This document shows positions 26,301 through 34,294 of a stretch of 64,000 nucleotides of DNA, piece by piece. Both the position numbers and the translations under genes were made by a program. The notes under the pieces are model-generated. The model saw only the letters and a list, made by a program, of their open reading frames with translations. It was not told where the DNA came from and made no database searches. This stretch comes from an uncultured Flavihumibacter sp. (GTDB taxonomy: Bacteria; Bacteroidota; Bacteroidia; Chitinophagales; Chitinophagaceae): positions 35,026 through 99,025 of the forward strand of contig CABHOY010000044.1 in the NCBI GenBank assembly GCA_902168105.1, written 5' to 3'. The first letter of the stretch is position 1. Every line of letters begins with the position of its first letter.

Positions 26301-27935
26301 TCACGCAATGAAGAAATTCTTCAGATCGTGTGCACTATATAATTGCGGCAGTTCATGGTCATTAATGAAGATAGTGGGCGTCCCCGATATTTCCTCAACA
26401 TCGCACCACATGCGCATAGCCGAAATTTTACTGTTATGTATCGTTAGGTCTTCGGAAACTGGATATTTAGCAGCGAAAGCCTCGTAATTCTTTTCACTCG
26501 CCAGATACCAATCATCAAGGGCTTGTTTCATCAGGGTATCGTCCTTTAGGGCGGCTATGGAAAGGAAATGGCCTACGGGTAGTCGCTTTATATCTGAGTC
26601 TTCCGTTGTCGCCGTAAAAATGATCCGAAGTTCCACATCCGGATTGTTCTGAATAAGTTCTTCTATCGGTACATGTGCTTGTGCACAGGGATCACAATAA
26701 GGATTACATACCTTAATAATTTTATTAGCAGCACCAGGTGTGCCGAGTACTATACCTACTCCCTCGGCGCTTTTCCGGATAGCTTTTTGCTTTTTTAGCA
26801 GAGCGTCAAATATGATCGGGTCATATTTTAAACGGTTTAACTGATGTTTACTGTGCCCTGCGTTCTTTGCCTTCTTCAGCACTGGTATGGACAGTAGGAG
26901 AACGAGTAAGGGCAGTATGTAAGATGTTATTGCACTAAAGATCAGGGAGGTGTCGGTAACACCTGATATAAGGTGTGTCATCCATCCGCCGGTAAGCGTA
27001 ATGGCGGCCTGTAATACCAGTAAACCCTGTACGTACAGGCAAAGAATGCACCATTGTTTGGCAATACGCCATTGGTAAAAGACAGAATAAATGGTAAAAG
27101 GGAATGAAAGAATACTAACTAATCCCACGAGGGCGAGGGCAGCTGGATTAGTTAGACCGTTTAACTGGAAAAACAATACAGTTCCAATAAAATAAGATAG
27201 ACCGATCACGCTCCAGCTTATGCCTCCTATCTTGGCTGCATCTGATTGGAGAATGGCATTGCAGTTCACTTTTTTTGTAGCCTTGCAGATTTGCCGGATT
27301 ACGGGGCTGTAACGGTCAAGTTCATACCATACCAGCAGGATGCCAAGGCCGACGCCCGTTACAGCGGTCAGAAAGTGGATCACTGGCAACAATGCGGCCG
27401 GTCCCGTATATATGAAGGACTTGCCAATTGTAATACCTAAAATGATCAACAGTAAGGTGGCCAATGTGGGCCTGCTAATATGTTTGATCGTTTCTTCCCG
27501 GTGTTTTTGTTTATAATCAGGCTCACCAGCATCAGGTGTGGGTTCTGCCAATAATACGATGCCGGTGCTTATTTTTTTAAGATCTTTTAAGGAGGTCCAT
27601 ATCCATTTTCTTTCTTCAGGATCAAACATCCTGGCCGTCTCTCCGAAAATATCACTAATGACAGTAAAATATTCAACCTCGTTCTTTCCTTTTTTTAATT
27701 GAGTAATATAAGGTGGTGGAATATTGTCCATCTGGTCGGGCGAGAAACTTGCCGTAACATTTTCAATATTATATCTGCTGAATACATCGCTTATACTAAG
27801 CAAACTTGGATAGTCCGGATGATCTTCCACTTCATTCTGAAGGGTAGTGGCAGACAGTTTCACACCGAGTATGTCTAAAAATAACTGTGCCGCTAATGGG
27901 CCGTTGGGTTTGGGTTCAGTGAGTTTCCAAAACAT
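26301..27935 (-). CDS. VKOR-DsbA fusion with an inactive C39-like N-terminal domain
   Basis: 544 residues in three parts. Residues 1-135 resemble the C39 peptidase fold of peptide exporters (LSISDVFSRYNIEN) but lack the catalytic Cys. Residues about 155-350 are a multi-span VKOR domain: loop cysteines C217 and C225 eight apart as in VKOR, Ser231, and the redox pair in WCILC (C296, C299). Residues about 375-544 form a thioredoxin/DsbA-like domain with CNPYCDPC (C414-C417 as CxxC). It should couple quinone reduction to disulfide formation. Its place between HlyD and glycosyltransferase genes, near genes for six-cysteine peptides, implies those peptides are its clients. Confidence 0.85.
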   Translation of the reverse strand: MFWKLTEPKPNGPLAAQLFLDILGVKLSATTLQNEVEDHPDYPSLLSISDVFSRYNIENVTASFSPDQMDNIPPPYITQLKKGKNEVEYFTVISDIFGETARMFDPEERKWIWTSLKDLKKISTGIVLLAEPTPDAGEPDYKQKHREETIKHISRPTLATLLLIILGITIGKSFIYTGPAALLPVIHFLTAVTGVGLGILLVWYELDRYSPVIRQICKATKKVNCNAILQSDAAKIGGISWSVIGLSYFIGTVLFFQLNGLTNPAALALVGLVSILSFPFTIYSVFYQWRIAKQWCILCLYVQGLLVLQAAITLTGGWMTHLISGVTDTSLIFSAITSYILPLLVLLLSIPVLKKAKNAGHSKHQLNRLKYDPIIFDALLKKQKAIRKSAEGVGIVLGTPGAANKIIKVCNPYCDPCAQAHVPIEELIQNNPDVELRIIFTATTEDSDIKRLPVGHFLSIAALKDDTLMKQALDDWYLASEKNYEAFAAKYPVSEDLTIHNSKISAMRMWCDVEEISGTPTIFINDHELPQLYSAHDLKNFFIA

Positions 27936-28043
27936 GGAGCAATAGAAGATTTAGTTAAAAGTCAAAATTTATCCGAGATGGGTGATTACAATAGTAATTT
28001 CCTGGCACCTGATTTCCGGGTAGGGATGTTTTACACAGCTTTG

Positions 28044-29414
28044 TTATTCTGTTTTGATCACATTCTGGTACAATCTCTCCAGCAGCCGCATGTCTTTTGT
28101 GATTACCCTGACCTGCAACTTTAACCTGTCTTTATAAGGTATACGGGTATGCATATTCGTGATCAATCCCTGACTTAGCCGTATTGTGGCCAGGAAGCCA
28201 CTGTCTGAGGGTATATCGGAGATGTAAGACACTGTTCCTGTTACCTGTCCAAACTCCTGATAAGGATAAGCGTCGAATCGTAAAATAGCTTTCATCCCTG
28301 TATCAATTTTGCCAAAGTTATCCTGTTGTAAATTTGCTTCAATATAGATTTGCGGATCTCCTTGCGGAGTGATAAACCCGATGAGTTTCCCTTGTGGCAT
28401 TTGTTGGTTCTCCTGCACCGGAGATACAAAAGTTATCTTGCCGTCTATAGGAGATATCAATAAGTATTTTAGCATCCACTCGTCTATAACACTTGAAAAG
28501 GTTTGTAGTGACTGCTCAAAGATGTCCGATTGCTGAGAGATCTCGTACGCAAGCTGGTCTATTTCTTTTAGTTTGTCGTTCATTTTAGCCTGGTTGGATA
28601 ACAATGATGAATTGGAATGCTCAAAGGACAATTGTTTTCCGAGGTAGGCACTTTTTGCTTTCCTAAACTCTTCTTCAGCTATGACATGCTGCTCAAAAAG
28701 CTGGCGATTCATCTTGTAAGTCTCTTCCGCAATTTTTAGATCCTGTTCTTCCAGTTGTTTCTCGCGTTGTATATTCTCGTTTTCTTGCTGGATATGTTCA
28801 ATATCTGCTTTCAGCATGTTTTTCCTTCTTATATAGTATCCATCAAACGTATAGTTTTTAAATAGTTGCAGTGCTTTGATAAATTCCTGGTAGTTCCGTT
28901 GTATTTCACCCAGGTTAGGGAACCGGTCATTAAAGCTTTGGAGCGCCTCCTGTAGGTGTGCTTTACGGATATTTTCGATACAATGGTCTGTTTGCTGTCT
29001 GATTTTAGCGATTGATTGATAATCTGCGGTAGATTCCATCCAGCCTATAACCTCTCCCTTTTTTACTGGGCTGCCATTAACAGTAAATAGTTTTTTTAAT
29101 CTACCCTCCTGGACAATTATAATTTCCTTTGGGAAGTTTGTAGACGTTAGGTTGCCGTTGGTCTCGATTACATCAGGATACTTAATCATCCATGCTACCA
29201 GGAGAATAGTAAAGAGTATGGAAAGGAATACGAATAAGGCCCATCTCTCGGCAAATGCGGGTTTTCTGGAAATGATTTCCTGCACTACTTCAGAGCGATC
29301 GATGATCGTATCTCCACGTTTATTTCCGGGATGTGAAACCAGATCTTCAGATAATTCCAATGAAGAGCTTATTCCATTCTGGGATACTACCCTTGAGTTT
29401 GAAATGTTATCCAT
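28044..29414 (-). CDS. HlyD-type membrane-fusion adaptor of a peptide exporter
   Basis: 456 residues. A cytoplasmic N-terminus is followed by one membrane helix (about 60-80), a biotinyl/lipoyl-like hairpin (QEGRLKKLFTVNGSPVKKGE), a long alpha-helical coiled coil (about 125-300) and a beta-barrel region (SPIDGKITFVSPVQ). It should bridge the ABC exporter to the outer membrane. It overlaps the exporter gene by one base, so they are translated together. No TolC gene is in the window. Confidence 0.88.
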   Translation of the reverse strand: MDNISNSRVVSQNGISSSLELSEDLVSHPGNKRGDTIIDRSEVVQEIISRKPAFAERWALFVFLSILFTILLVAWMIKYPDVIETNGNLTSTNFPKEIIIVQEGRLKKLFTVNGSPVKKGEVIGWMESTADYQSIAKIRQQTDHCIENIRKAHLQEALQSFNDRFPNLGEIQRNYQEFIKALQLFKNYTFDGYYIRRKNMLKADIEHIQQENENIQREKQLEEQDLKIAEETYKMNRQLFEQHVIAEEEFRKAKSAYLGKQLSFEHSNSSLLSNQAKMNDKLKEIDQLAYEISQQSDIFEQSLQTFSSVIDEWMLKYLLISPIDGKITFVSPVQENQQMPQGKLIGFITPQGDPQIYIEANLQQDNFGKIDTGMKAILRFDAYPYQEFGQVTGTVSYISDIPSDSGFLATIRLSQGLITNMHTRIPYKDRLKLQVRVITKDMRLLERLYQNVIKTE

Positions 29415-31603
29415 TACCTGCCGAGTTCAAGTTGGTTTTTTACCAGTTCATAATAGCGTCCTTTTGCAAGCGTTAATTCTTCATGAGTACCTTCTTCTGC
29501 TATCTGGCCCTCATGCAGCACAATTATCTTATCTGCATTTTTGACGGTACTTAGGCGATGAGCAACTATTACTACGGTTCTTCCCTCAAAAAAAATCGCC
29601 ATATTTTCTACAATGGCTTTTTCATTGTTGGCGTCGAGTGCATTGGTCGCTTCATCAAAAAACAAATACTCCGGATTTTTATAAACAGCCCGGGATATCA
29701 GCAAACGCTGCCGCTGGCCCTGGCTGATCCCTAATCCATCGGCGCCAAGTTTGGTATTAAACCCATTTGGAAGTGCTTCAATGAATTCCAGGATATTAGC
29801 AATACGGCAGCTTTGTACAAGTTTGTCATAATCGAGATATTCATCTCCGACTGCAATATTCCGCGCAATTGTATCGTTGAAAATATATCCATCTTGTAAC
29901 ACCGCACCACAGTTAGCCCGCCAGAAGCTATGGCTCATAGTGCGCATATCACTTTCTCCTATTTTTATCTCTCCCTGATATTCATCGTAAACCTTAAGTA
30001 GCAATTTTAGCAGCGTTGTCTTACCGCTGCCACTGACACCTACTATTGCAGTCACCTTACCATTGGGGATGATAAGATCCAGGTTTTTTAAAACAGGGCT
30101 ATTGGCTAATCCAGGATAGGAAAAACTGAGTTGATTGATCTTCAGACTCCTGTTTTCCGGCAACCTTGTATTAAAGGTCCTGTCCGCAGGTTCTTCGTCG
30201 GTCAGCGTATGTATCTCACTTAACCGTTCCATACTGATCTTTGCATCCTGGAAGTTCTGTGCCAGTCCAATAAACTGCTGGACAGGACCGCTTAAGGAAC
30301 CGATGATATATTGAACAGATAACATCATCCCAAATGTAAGCTGACCTTCTACTACCAGCTTAGCTACCATGAAACTGAGCAGAATATCCTTTCCCTGTGT
30401 GATCAGCAAAGCCCCGGCAGACTGCCACTGATTATAGTCAAGCGATTTGAAATTGAGCGTTATCAGTTGAGCCTGAATATTTTCCCAACGCCACCGTTTA
30501 CTTTTTTCTGCATTATTCAATCTGATATCCTGCATGCCCTGGATCAATTCCAGGGTAGCAGATTTTTCTTTGGATGACAATGCAAATACATCGTTATTAA
30601 TCCGGCGGCGAATACGGAAAAACAATTGGATCCATGCAAGGTAAAGAAGATTACCTGCCATAAATATCAGGAATAATGCCACGCTGTACCAGACAAGTAT
30701 CACCGCATAAATAGCAAAACTGAAAATGGAAAAGATCGTAGTGAGCGTCTGGCTGGTAAGAAATGATTGTATCTTACCGTTATCACTGATCCTTTGTAGT
30801 GTGTCTCCCGTATGCCGTGCATCATAGTATGACAAGGGAAGGCGGGTAAGTTTTATCCAGAAATCAGAAAGAATAGAAATGTTGACTGTACTGGATATTC
30901 TTAACTGAAGCCGGCTTCTTATGAAATTAATAACAGCAGTGCTGACGGACAACATCAACTGTGCACATAATATCAGAGTGATGAAATTGAGATTACCTGT
31001 ATTGATACCGTTATCCACCATACTTTGTGTGAGGTATGGCATAATAAGTTGTATAAGTAATCCCACCATCAATGAAATGAATACCTGTGTTAGCATCCAG
31101 TGGCTACTTTTCAGATATTTCATGATTATGGCCCAGTTGAGCTTGTGTTCTTTTTCATCAGCTGCATCGTAAAAAACAGGTGTTGGTTCAAGCAGTAGGG
31201 CCGTTCCCGTTTTCTCCTGGTCCTGTTTTTTATTCGATCCCCATTTTTTTATGAAATCGGTTCGTGTATAAGTAACTACGCCTTTTGAAGGATCCGCAAT
31301 TTTAGCGCCCTTCTTATTAATATCAATAAGAATAACAAAATGATTCTGGTTCCAGTGGAGGATAGCCGGTACCGGAGCCTGTTGCAGTTTCGAATAATCG
31401 ATCTGCACACCGCGTGTTCTGAAGCCCAGCTTCTCTGCTGTTTCACTGATGCCAAGCAACGAAACGCCCTGTTTGCTTAACCCTGCTTTTTGGCGGATAC
31501 TGTCTGTGTTGTAATGTTTGCCATAATACTTTGCAATCATTTTCAGGCAGGTAGGCCCGCAATCCATAGCATTTAGCTGTTTGTAGAAAGGGAACGACCT
31601 CAT
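29414..31603 (-). CDS. Bifunctional C39 peptidase / ABC exporter (PCAT)
   Basis: 729 residues. An N-terminal C39 peptidase domain has an intact active site: C15 in MDCGPTCLK, H88 in NQNHFVIL and D104 in KIADPSKG. A six-span ABC transmembrane domain (about 165-450) and an ATPase with GVSGSGKTTLL, LGISQGQRQRL signature and LFFDEATNALD follow. Such proteins cut leaders after GG and export the mature peptide. The two divergent genes at 32.4 and 32.7 kb encode peptides with exactly this leader. First gene of the export operon. Confidence 0.93.
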   Translation of the reverse strand: MRSFPFYKQLNAMDCGPTCLKMIAKYYGKHYNTDSIRQKAGLSKQGVSLLGISETAEKLGFRTRGVQIDYSKLQQAPVPAILHWNQNHFVILIDINKKGAKIADPSKGVVTYTRTDFIKKWGSNKKQDQEKTGTALLLEPTPVFYDAADEKEHKLNWAIIMKYLKSSHWMLTQVFISLMVGLLIQLIMPYLTQSMVDNGINTGNLNFITLILCAQLMLSVSTAVINFIRSRLQLRISSTVNISILSDFWIKLTRLPLSYYDARHTGDTLQRISDNGKIQSFLTSQTLTTIFSIFSFAIYAVILVWYSVALFLIFMAGNLLYLAWIQLFFRIRRRINNDVFALSSKEKSATLELIQGMQDIRLNNAEKSKRWRWENIQAQLITLNFKSLDYNQWQSAGALLITQGKDILLSFMVAKLVVEGQLTFGMMLSVQYIIGSLSGPVQQFIGLAQNFQDAKISMERLSEIHTLTDEEPADRTFNTRLPENRSLKINQLSFSYPGLANSPVLKNLDLIIPNGKVTAIVGVSGSGKTTLLKLLLKVYDEYQGEIKIGESDMRTMSHSFWRANCGAVLQDGYIFNDTIARNIAVGDEYLDYDKLVQSCRIANILEFIEALPNGFNTKLGADGLGISQGQRQRLLISRAVYKNPEYLFFDEATNALDANNEKAIVENMAIFFEGRTVVIVAHRLSTVKNADKIIVLHEGQIAEEGTHEELTLAKGRYYELVKNQLELGR

Positions 31604-32321
31604 TATAGAACTTGAAATTAATTAGAGGAATTTTTACAATACATGCTATGACACTCACAATGATCATGGGTTATATAATGACATGACGCCGGGTCGTAGG
31701 GTACATGAGCAGCTATCAGCGGATTTTTCATATTCATGAAAGGCCAGGGTTTAATCTTGAGGTCAGTTTTTTCAGAAATCGGGTTAGCAAATTCTGGGTC
31801 ATTTTGACACTCAATGGTAATTGAGAATAGAATTTTATAACTGTGGAACTATGATAAATATATAAAAGTTCGCGGAATGCAAGCATAATTTTTTTTGATT
31901 TTCTACTCGCGAGTCTACTAGAAAAGCCTGCGCTATGATGTGATGAATTTTTGTGAATATTGTTTGGATTTGTATAACGCATAACATATCTTGAGCAGAG
32001 AATCTTTAAATCTAGAATGAATTCCCGTTAAAAGAAAAGCGACAGCTAATATTCTACTGTTTGTAACCAACTGAATATTGCTCTTGCGCCATTGAATATT
32101 TTTTAACTCAAATCCCTATTAGTTCCATGTTATGGAGATTTGTTCAACTCAAAGCCCAAGGGCTATTAGCGGCACGGTTGTATTGCATTTTCCTGTTCTT
32201 TTATTAAAGGATACTAAACGTATACGCTTATGCAAGCTGGAAATCTTCTGATTGCATAGCATCCTCTCTTATGCATACATCTAATGCTATGTAATCGTAA
32301 ACTACTTGAAGACTGAACAAA

Positions 32322-32340
32322 GGGTAGTGCGCGCCTACCC
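32322..32340 (+). promoter_or_regulatory. Leader hairpin 1 upstream of the precursor genes
   Basis: GGGTAG and CTACCC pair across the loop TGCGCGC. It lies about 60 bp before the first precursor ATG, in the probable 5' leader, and precedes the terminator-like hairpin 2. Confidence 0.35.
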
Positions 32341-32356
32341 CGGAAGGTCTTTCAGG

Positions 32357-32382
32357 AGCCAAAAGAGCTTTGGCTTATTTTT
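32357..32382 (+). terminator. Terminator-like hairpin just before the precursor gene
   Basis: AGCCAAA and TTTGGCT close a 5-nt loop, followed by TATTTTT. It ends only 18 bases before the ATG of precursor 1. Either it ends an upstream short transcript or it is an attenuator for precursor synthesis. Confidence 0.45.
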
Positions 32383-32400
32383 CAAGAAAAATGAAATAAA

Positions 32401-32658
32401 ATGAAGAAGCTTAAACTAAAGGCACTGGACCTCGGTGCAAAGGAAGTACTTTCCAGAAGTCAGCTTAAGAACATTCTTGGTGGATCAGACCCCTATGGTA
32501 GCGGTAGCGGTACCGGTACCGCATGCTCCGCCACTGCTTGGTGTTCCAGCGATCGCTCAATTACCTGTGACGGATTTGATTATTGCTATGCCCGGGATGG
32601 ACATTCTGTAACATGCTCTAATGGAAATGGAACACCCAAAACCATAAAATGTTTTTAG
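32401..32658 (+). CDS. GG-leader precursor peptide 1 (six cysteines)
   Basis: 85 residues. The 28-residue leader (LGAKEVLSRSQLKNILGG) is that of the Bacteroidota natural-product-precursor leaders (TIGR04149-like) and ends in the GG site for C39 peptidases. The predicted 57-residue mature peptide is Gly/Ser/Thr-rich at first and holds six Cys, at mature positions 14, 20, 28, 34, 44 and 56. No LanB/LanC-type modification gene is near, whereas disulfide enzymes are, so three disulfides are more likely than lanthionines. Paralogue of the next gene, 27 bp downstream. Confidence 0.85.
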   Translation: MKKLKLKALDLGAKEVLSRSQLKNILGGSDPYGSGSGTGTACSATAWCSSDRSITCDGFDYCYARDGHSVTCSNGNGTPKTIKCF

Positions 32659-32685
32659 GCCTTTTTTAACTCTTAAAAAGAAAGT

Positions 32686-32922
32686 ATGAAGAAATTAAAA
32701 TTAGCGGTGCTGGACTTAGGCGCAAAAGAAGTTCTTACCAGAGCTCAATTGAAGAATATTTTTGGAGGCTCTTATGGTGGTGGTTCCGAAGGTGCGGCAT
32801 CGTGCAGTGTTACATGTCCCAACGGCGAAAAGAAGACCGTGGATTGTGGCTATAATGTAATATGCCAGACAAAAGATTATTCGATTAAGTGCGGAGATGA
32901 AGCATACAAGAATCAGTGTTAA
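32686..32922 (+). CDS. GG-leader precursor peptide 2 (six cysteines)
   Basis: 78 residues. The leader (LGAKEVLTRAQLKNIFGG) differs from that of precursor 1 at few positions. The predicted 50-residue mature part has six Cys at positions 12, 16, 26, 32, 41 and 50, and a CPNGEKKTVDC segment that resembles CSNGNGTPKTIKC of precursor 1. A secreted antimicrobial or signalling peptide is the natural guess. The pair could be a two-peptide toxin or simply a duplicated gene. Confidence 0.85.
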   Translation: MKKLKLAVLDLGAKEVLTRAQLKNIFGGSYGGGSEGAASCSVTCPNGEKKTVDCGYNVICQTKDYSIKCGDEAYKNQC

Positions 32923-32951
32923 TGCTATCATTACCTATATTTGATTATCTT

Positions 32952-32997
32952 CCACCGGTATGCCATTTTAAATGGCTACCGGTGGTAACCGGTTTTT
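32952..32997 (+). terminator. Strong terminator after the precursor genes
   Basis: CCACCGGTA pairs with TACCGGTGG and an inner CCATTT with AAATGG, giving a long near-perfect hairpin; GGTTTTTG follows. It should separate abundant precursor mRNA from the TlpA gene. Confidence 0.75.
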
Positions 32998-33020
32998 GTA
33001 TTCTCTAAGCTCCAACAGCT

Positions 33021-34154
33021 ATGAATTTAAGATATTTAATACTTACACTTCTCATTGTTTCCAGTATTAAAGCCATCGCCCAGGGTAATAAAGAATATAA
33101 GATCTCAGGAAGAATAAAGGGCATTGGCAATGCGAAGGTGCTCTTGGGTAATAAGCCCAAAAATGGTTATGGGCCTGGATTTGAAATACAATATTTTGAT
33201 TCCTGCTATAGTAAGGATGACCAATTCATTTTCAAAGGTCACGCTGATGAGCTGACATTTTACTCAATTGAAGTTCCTGGAATAGCTAATGGCTGGGTTA
33301 GTTTTATTGCTGAAAACACAACGATAGAAATAAAAGGTAGTAAGGATTCAATATACAGGTCAATAATAACAGGCTCTGCACAAAACGAAGTATATGAGAA
33401 ATATAGGAATGAGGTTTCTTACCCGCTATCAATAAGGAGACGAGCGCTTTACAAGGCTATCGATAGCCTTAACAACCGCAAGGATAGTGCACAGGTTAAA
33501 AGATTTGAGAAGACATACCTGGAACAATACAACAGAGAGAATGAAACTAACATAGGTAGGTTTATTGAACAAGCTCCAGCCAATTATGGAGCCATGTATG
33601 AATTATCCGGGATAGCAGACTTTATAAAAGCGGACACCGCTAAAAAGTATTATTTGCAATTGTCGGGCGAGTTGGCGAATACTGCACTTGGGAAAAAACT
33701 GAGATATATGCTATTCGACTATCCTGAATTGGTTAGCCTGAAAAAGCCAGTGCCTTTTTTTTCCATGCCCGATACCACAGGCAGAATTAGGAGCATTTCC
33801 GAATTCCGGGGGAAATATGTGTTGGTTGATTTTTGGGCAAGTTGGTGTATACCTTGCCTGAATGAGTTGCCGGAACTAAAAAGACTTGATAGTATTTACA
33901 AGTCGGATAGGTTTCAGATACTGAGTATTTCAATGGACACCAATCGAAAGCTGTGGACTGATGCGATTGACAAACATAAAATTGACTGGCCAAATCTTTC
34001 CGATCTAAAAGGTAATGACAATAAGGCTGCGATCCTTTTGAATGTATCAGCCATTCCTGTAAAATTCTTATTGGATCCCGAGGGAAATATTCTGTTGAAA
34101 GACGCTTCACTATCCGAAATAGAAAAGATACTTTCCAGGGCGGCATTAAATTAG
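33021..34154 (+). CDS. TlpA-type thiol-disulfide oxidoreductase with DUF4369 N-terminus
   Basis: 377 residues. A signal peptide (cleavage after AIAQ) is followed by a DUF4369-like beta domain (about 25-130), a helical middle and a C-terminal thioredoxin domain with DFWASWCIPCLNELP (CxxC near residue 277). It is periplasmic and probably reduces or isomerises disulfides. Position next to the six-Cys precursors suggests proof-reading of their disulfides opposite the VKOR-DsbA oxidant, although this family is also common elsewhere in Bacteroidota genomes. Confidence 0.88.
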   Translation: MNLRYLILTLLIVSSIKAIAQGNKEYKISGRIKGIGNAKVLLGNKPKNGYGPGFEIQYFDSCYSKDDQFIFKGHADELTFYSIEVPGIANGWVSFIAENTTIEIKGSKDSIYRSIITGSAQNEVYEKYRNEVSYPLSIRRRALYKAIDSLNNRKDSAQVKRFEKTYLEQYNRENETNIGRFIEQAPANYGAMYELSGIADFIKADTAKKYYLQLSGELANTALGKKLRYMLFDYPELVSLKKPVPFFSMPDTTGRIRSISEFRGKYVLVDFWASWCIPCLNELPELKRLDSIYKSDRFQILSISMDTNRKLWTDAIDKHKIDWPNLSDLKGNDNKAAILLNVSAIPVKFLLDPEGNILLKDASLSEIEKILSRAALN

Positions 34155-34204
34155 TCGCCGATGATTGTGGATCTGACTCAAATAGATTTTTGCTTTAAAG
34201 TAAA

Positions 34205-34246
34205 AAAGGTGTCTCAAATTTTTTGAAACACCTTTCCTTTTATTTT
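34205..34246. terminator. Terminator between convergent TlpA and ClC genes
   Basis: AAAGGTGT and ACACCTTT pair, extended by TCAAA/TTGAA, with T-rich sequence after it on the plus strand and A-rich before. Confidence 0.7.
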
Positions 34247-34294
34247 AAAAGCCTTCTTCTGCAATTAATTTTCTTATAAGTTTGATAGCGTTTA

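Larger units (their letters stand above)
31604..32400. other. Divergent control region of the peptide-export locus, no gene
   Basis: This 797-bp AT-rich spacer lies between the exporter operon (-) and the precursor genes (+). It must hold both promoters, but I find no complete TTG/TAnnTTTG pair. Two hairpins sit in the last 80 bp (separate entries). An 82-codon minus-strand frame at 31734-31982 is not convincing. Confidence 0.6.

Noticed and set aside
31734..31982. Minus-strand ORF of 82 codons before the exporter operon
   Set aside because: Basic, low-information translation, no family resemblance, no ribosome-binding context; it sits in an AT-rich control region.
32401..32922. Class I lanthipeptide interpretation of the two precursors
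   Set aside because: The leader type is shared with lanthipeptide-annotated precursors, but no LanB, LanC or LanM gene is in the neighbourhood, and two disulfide enzymes are.
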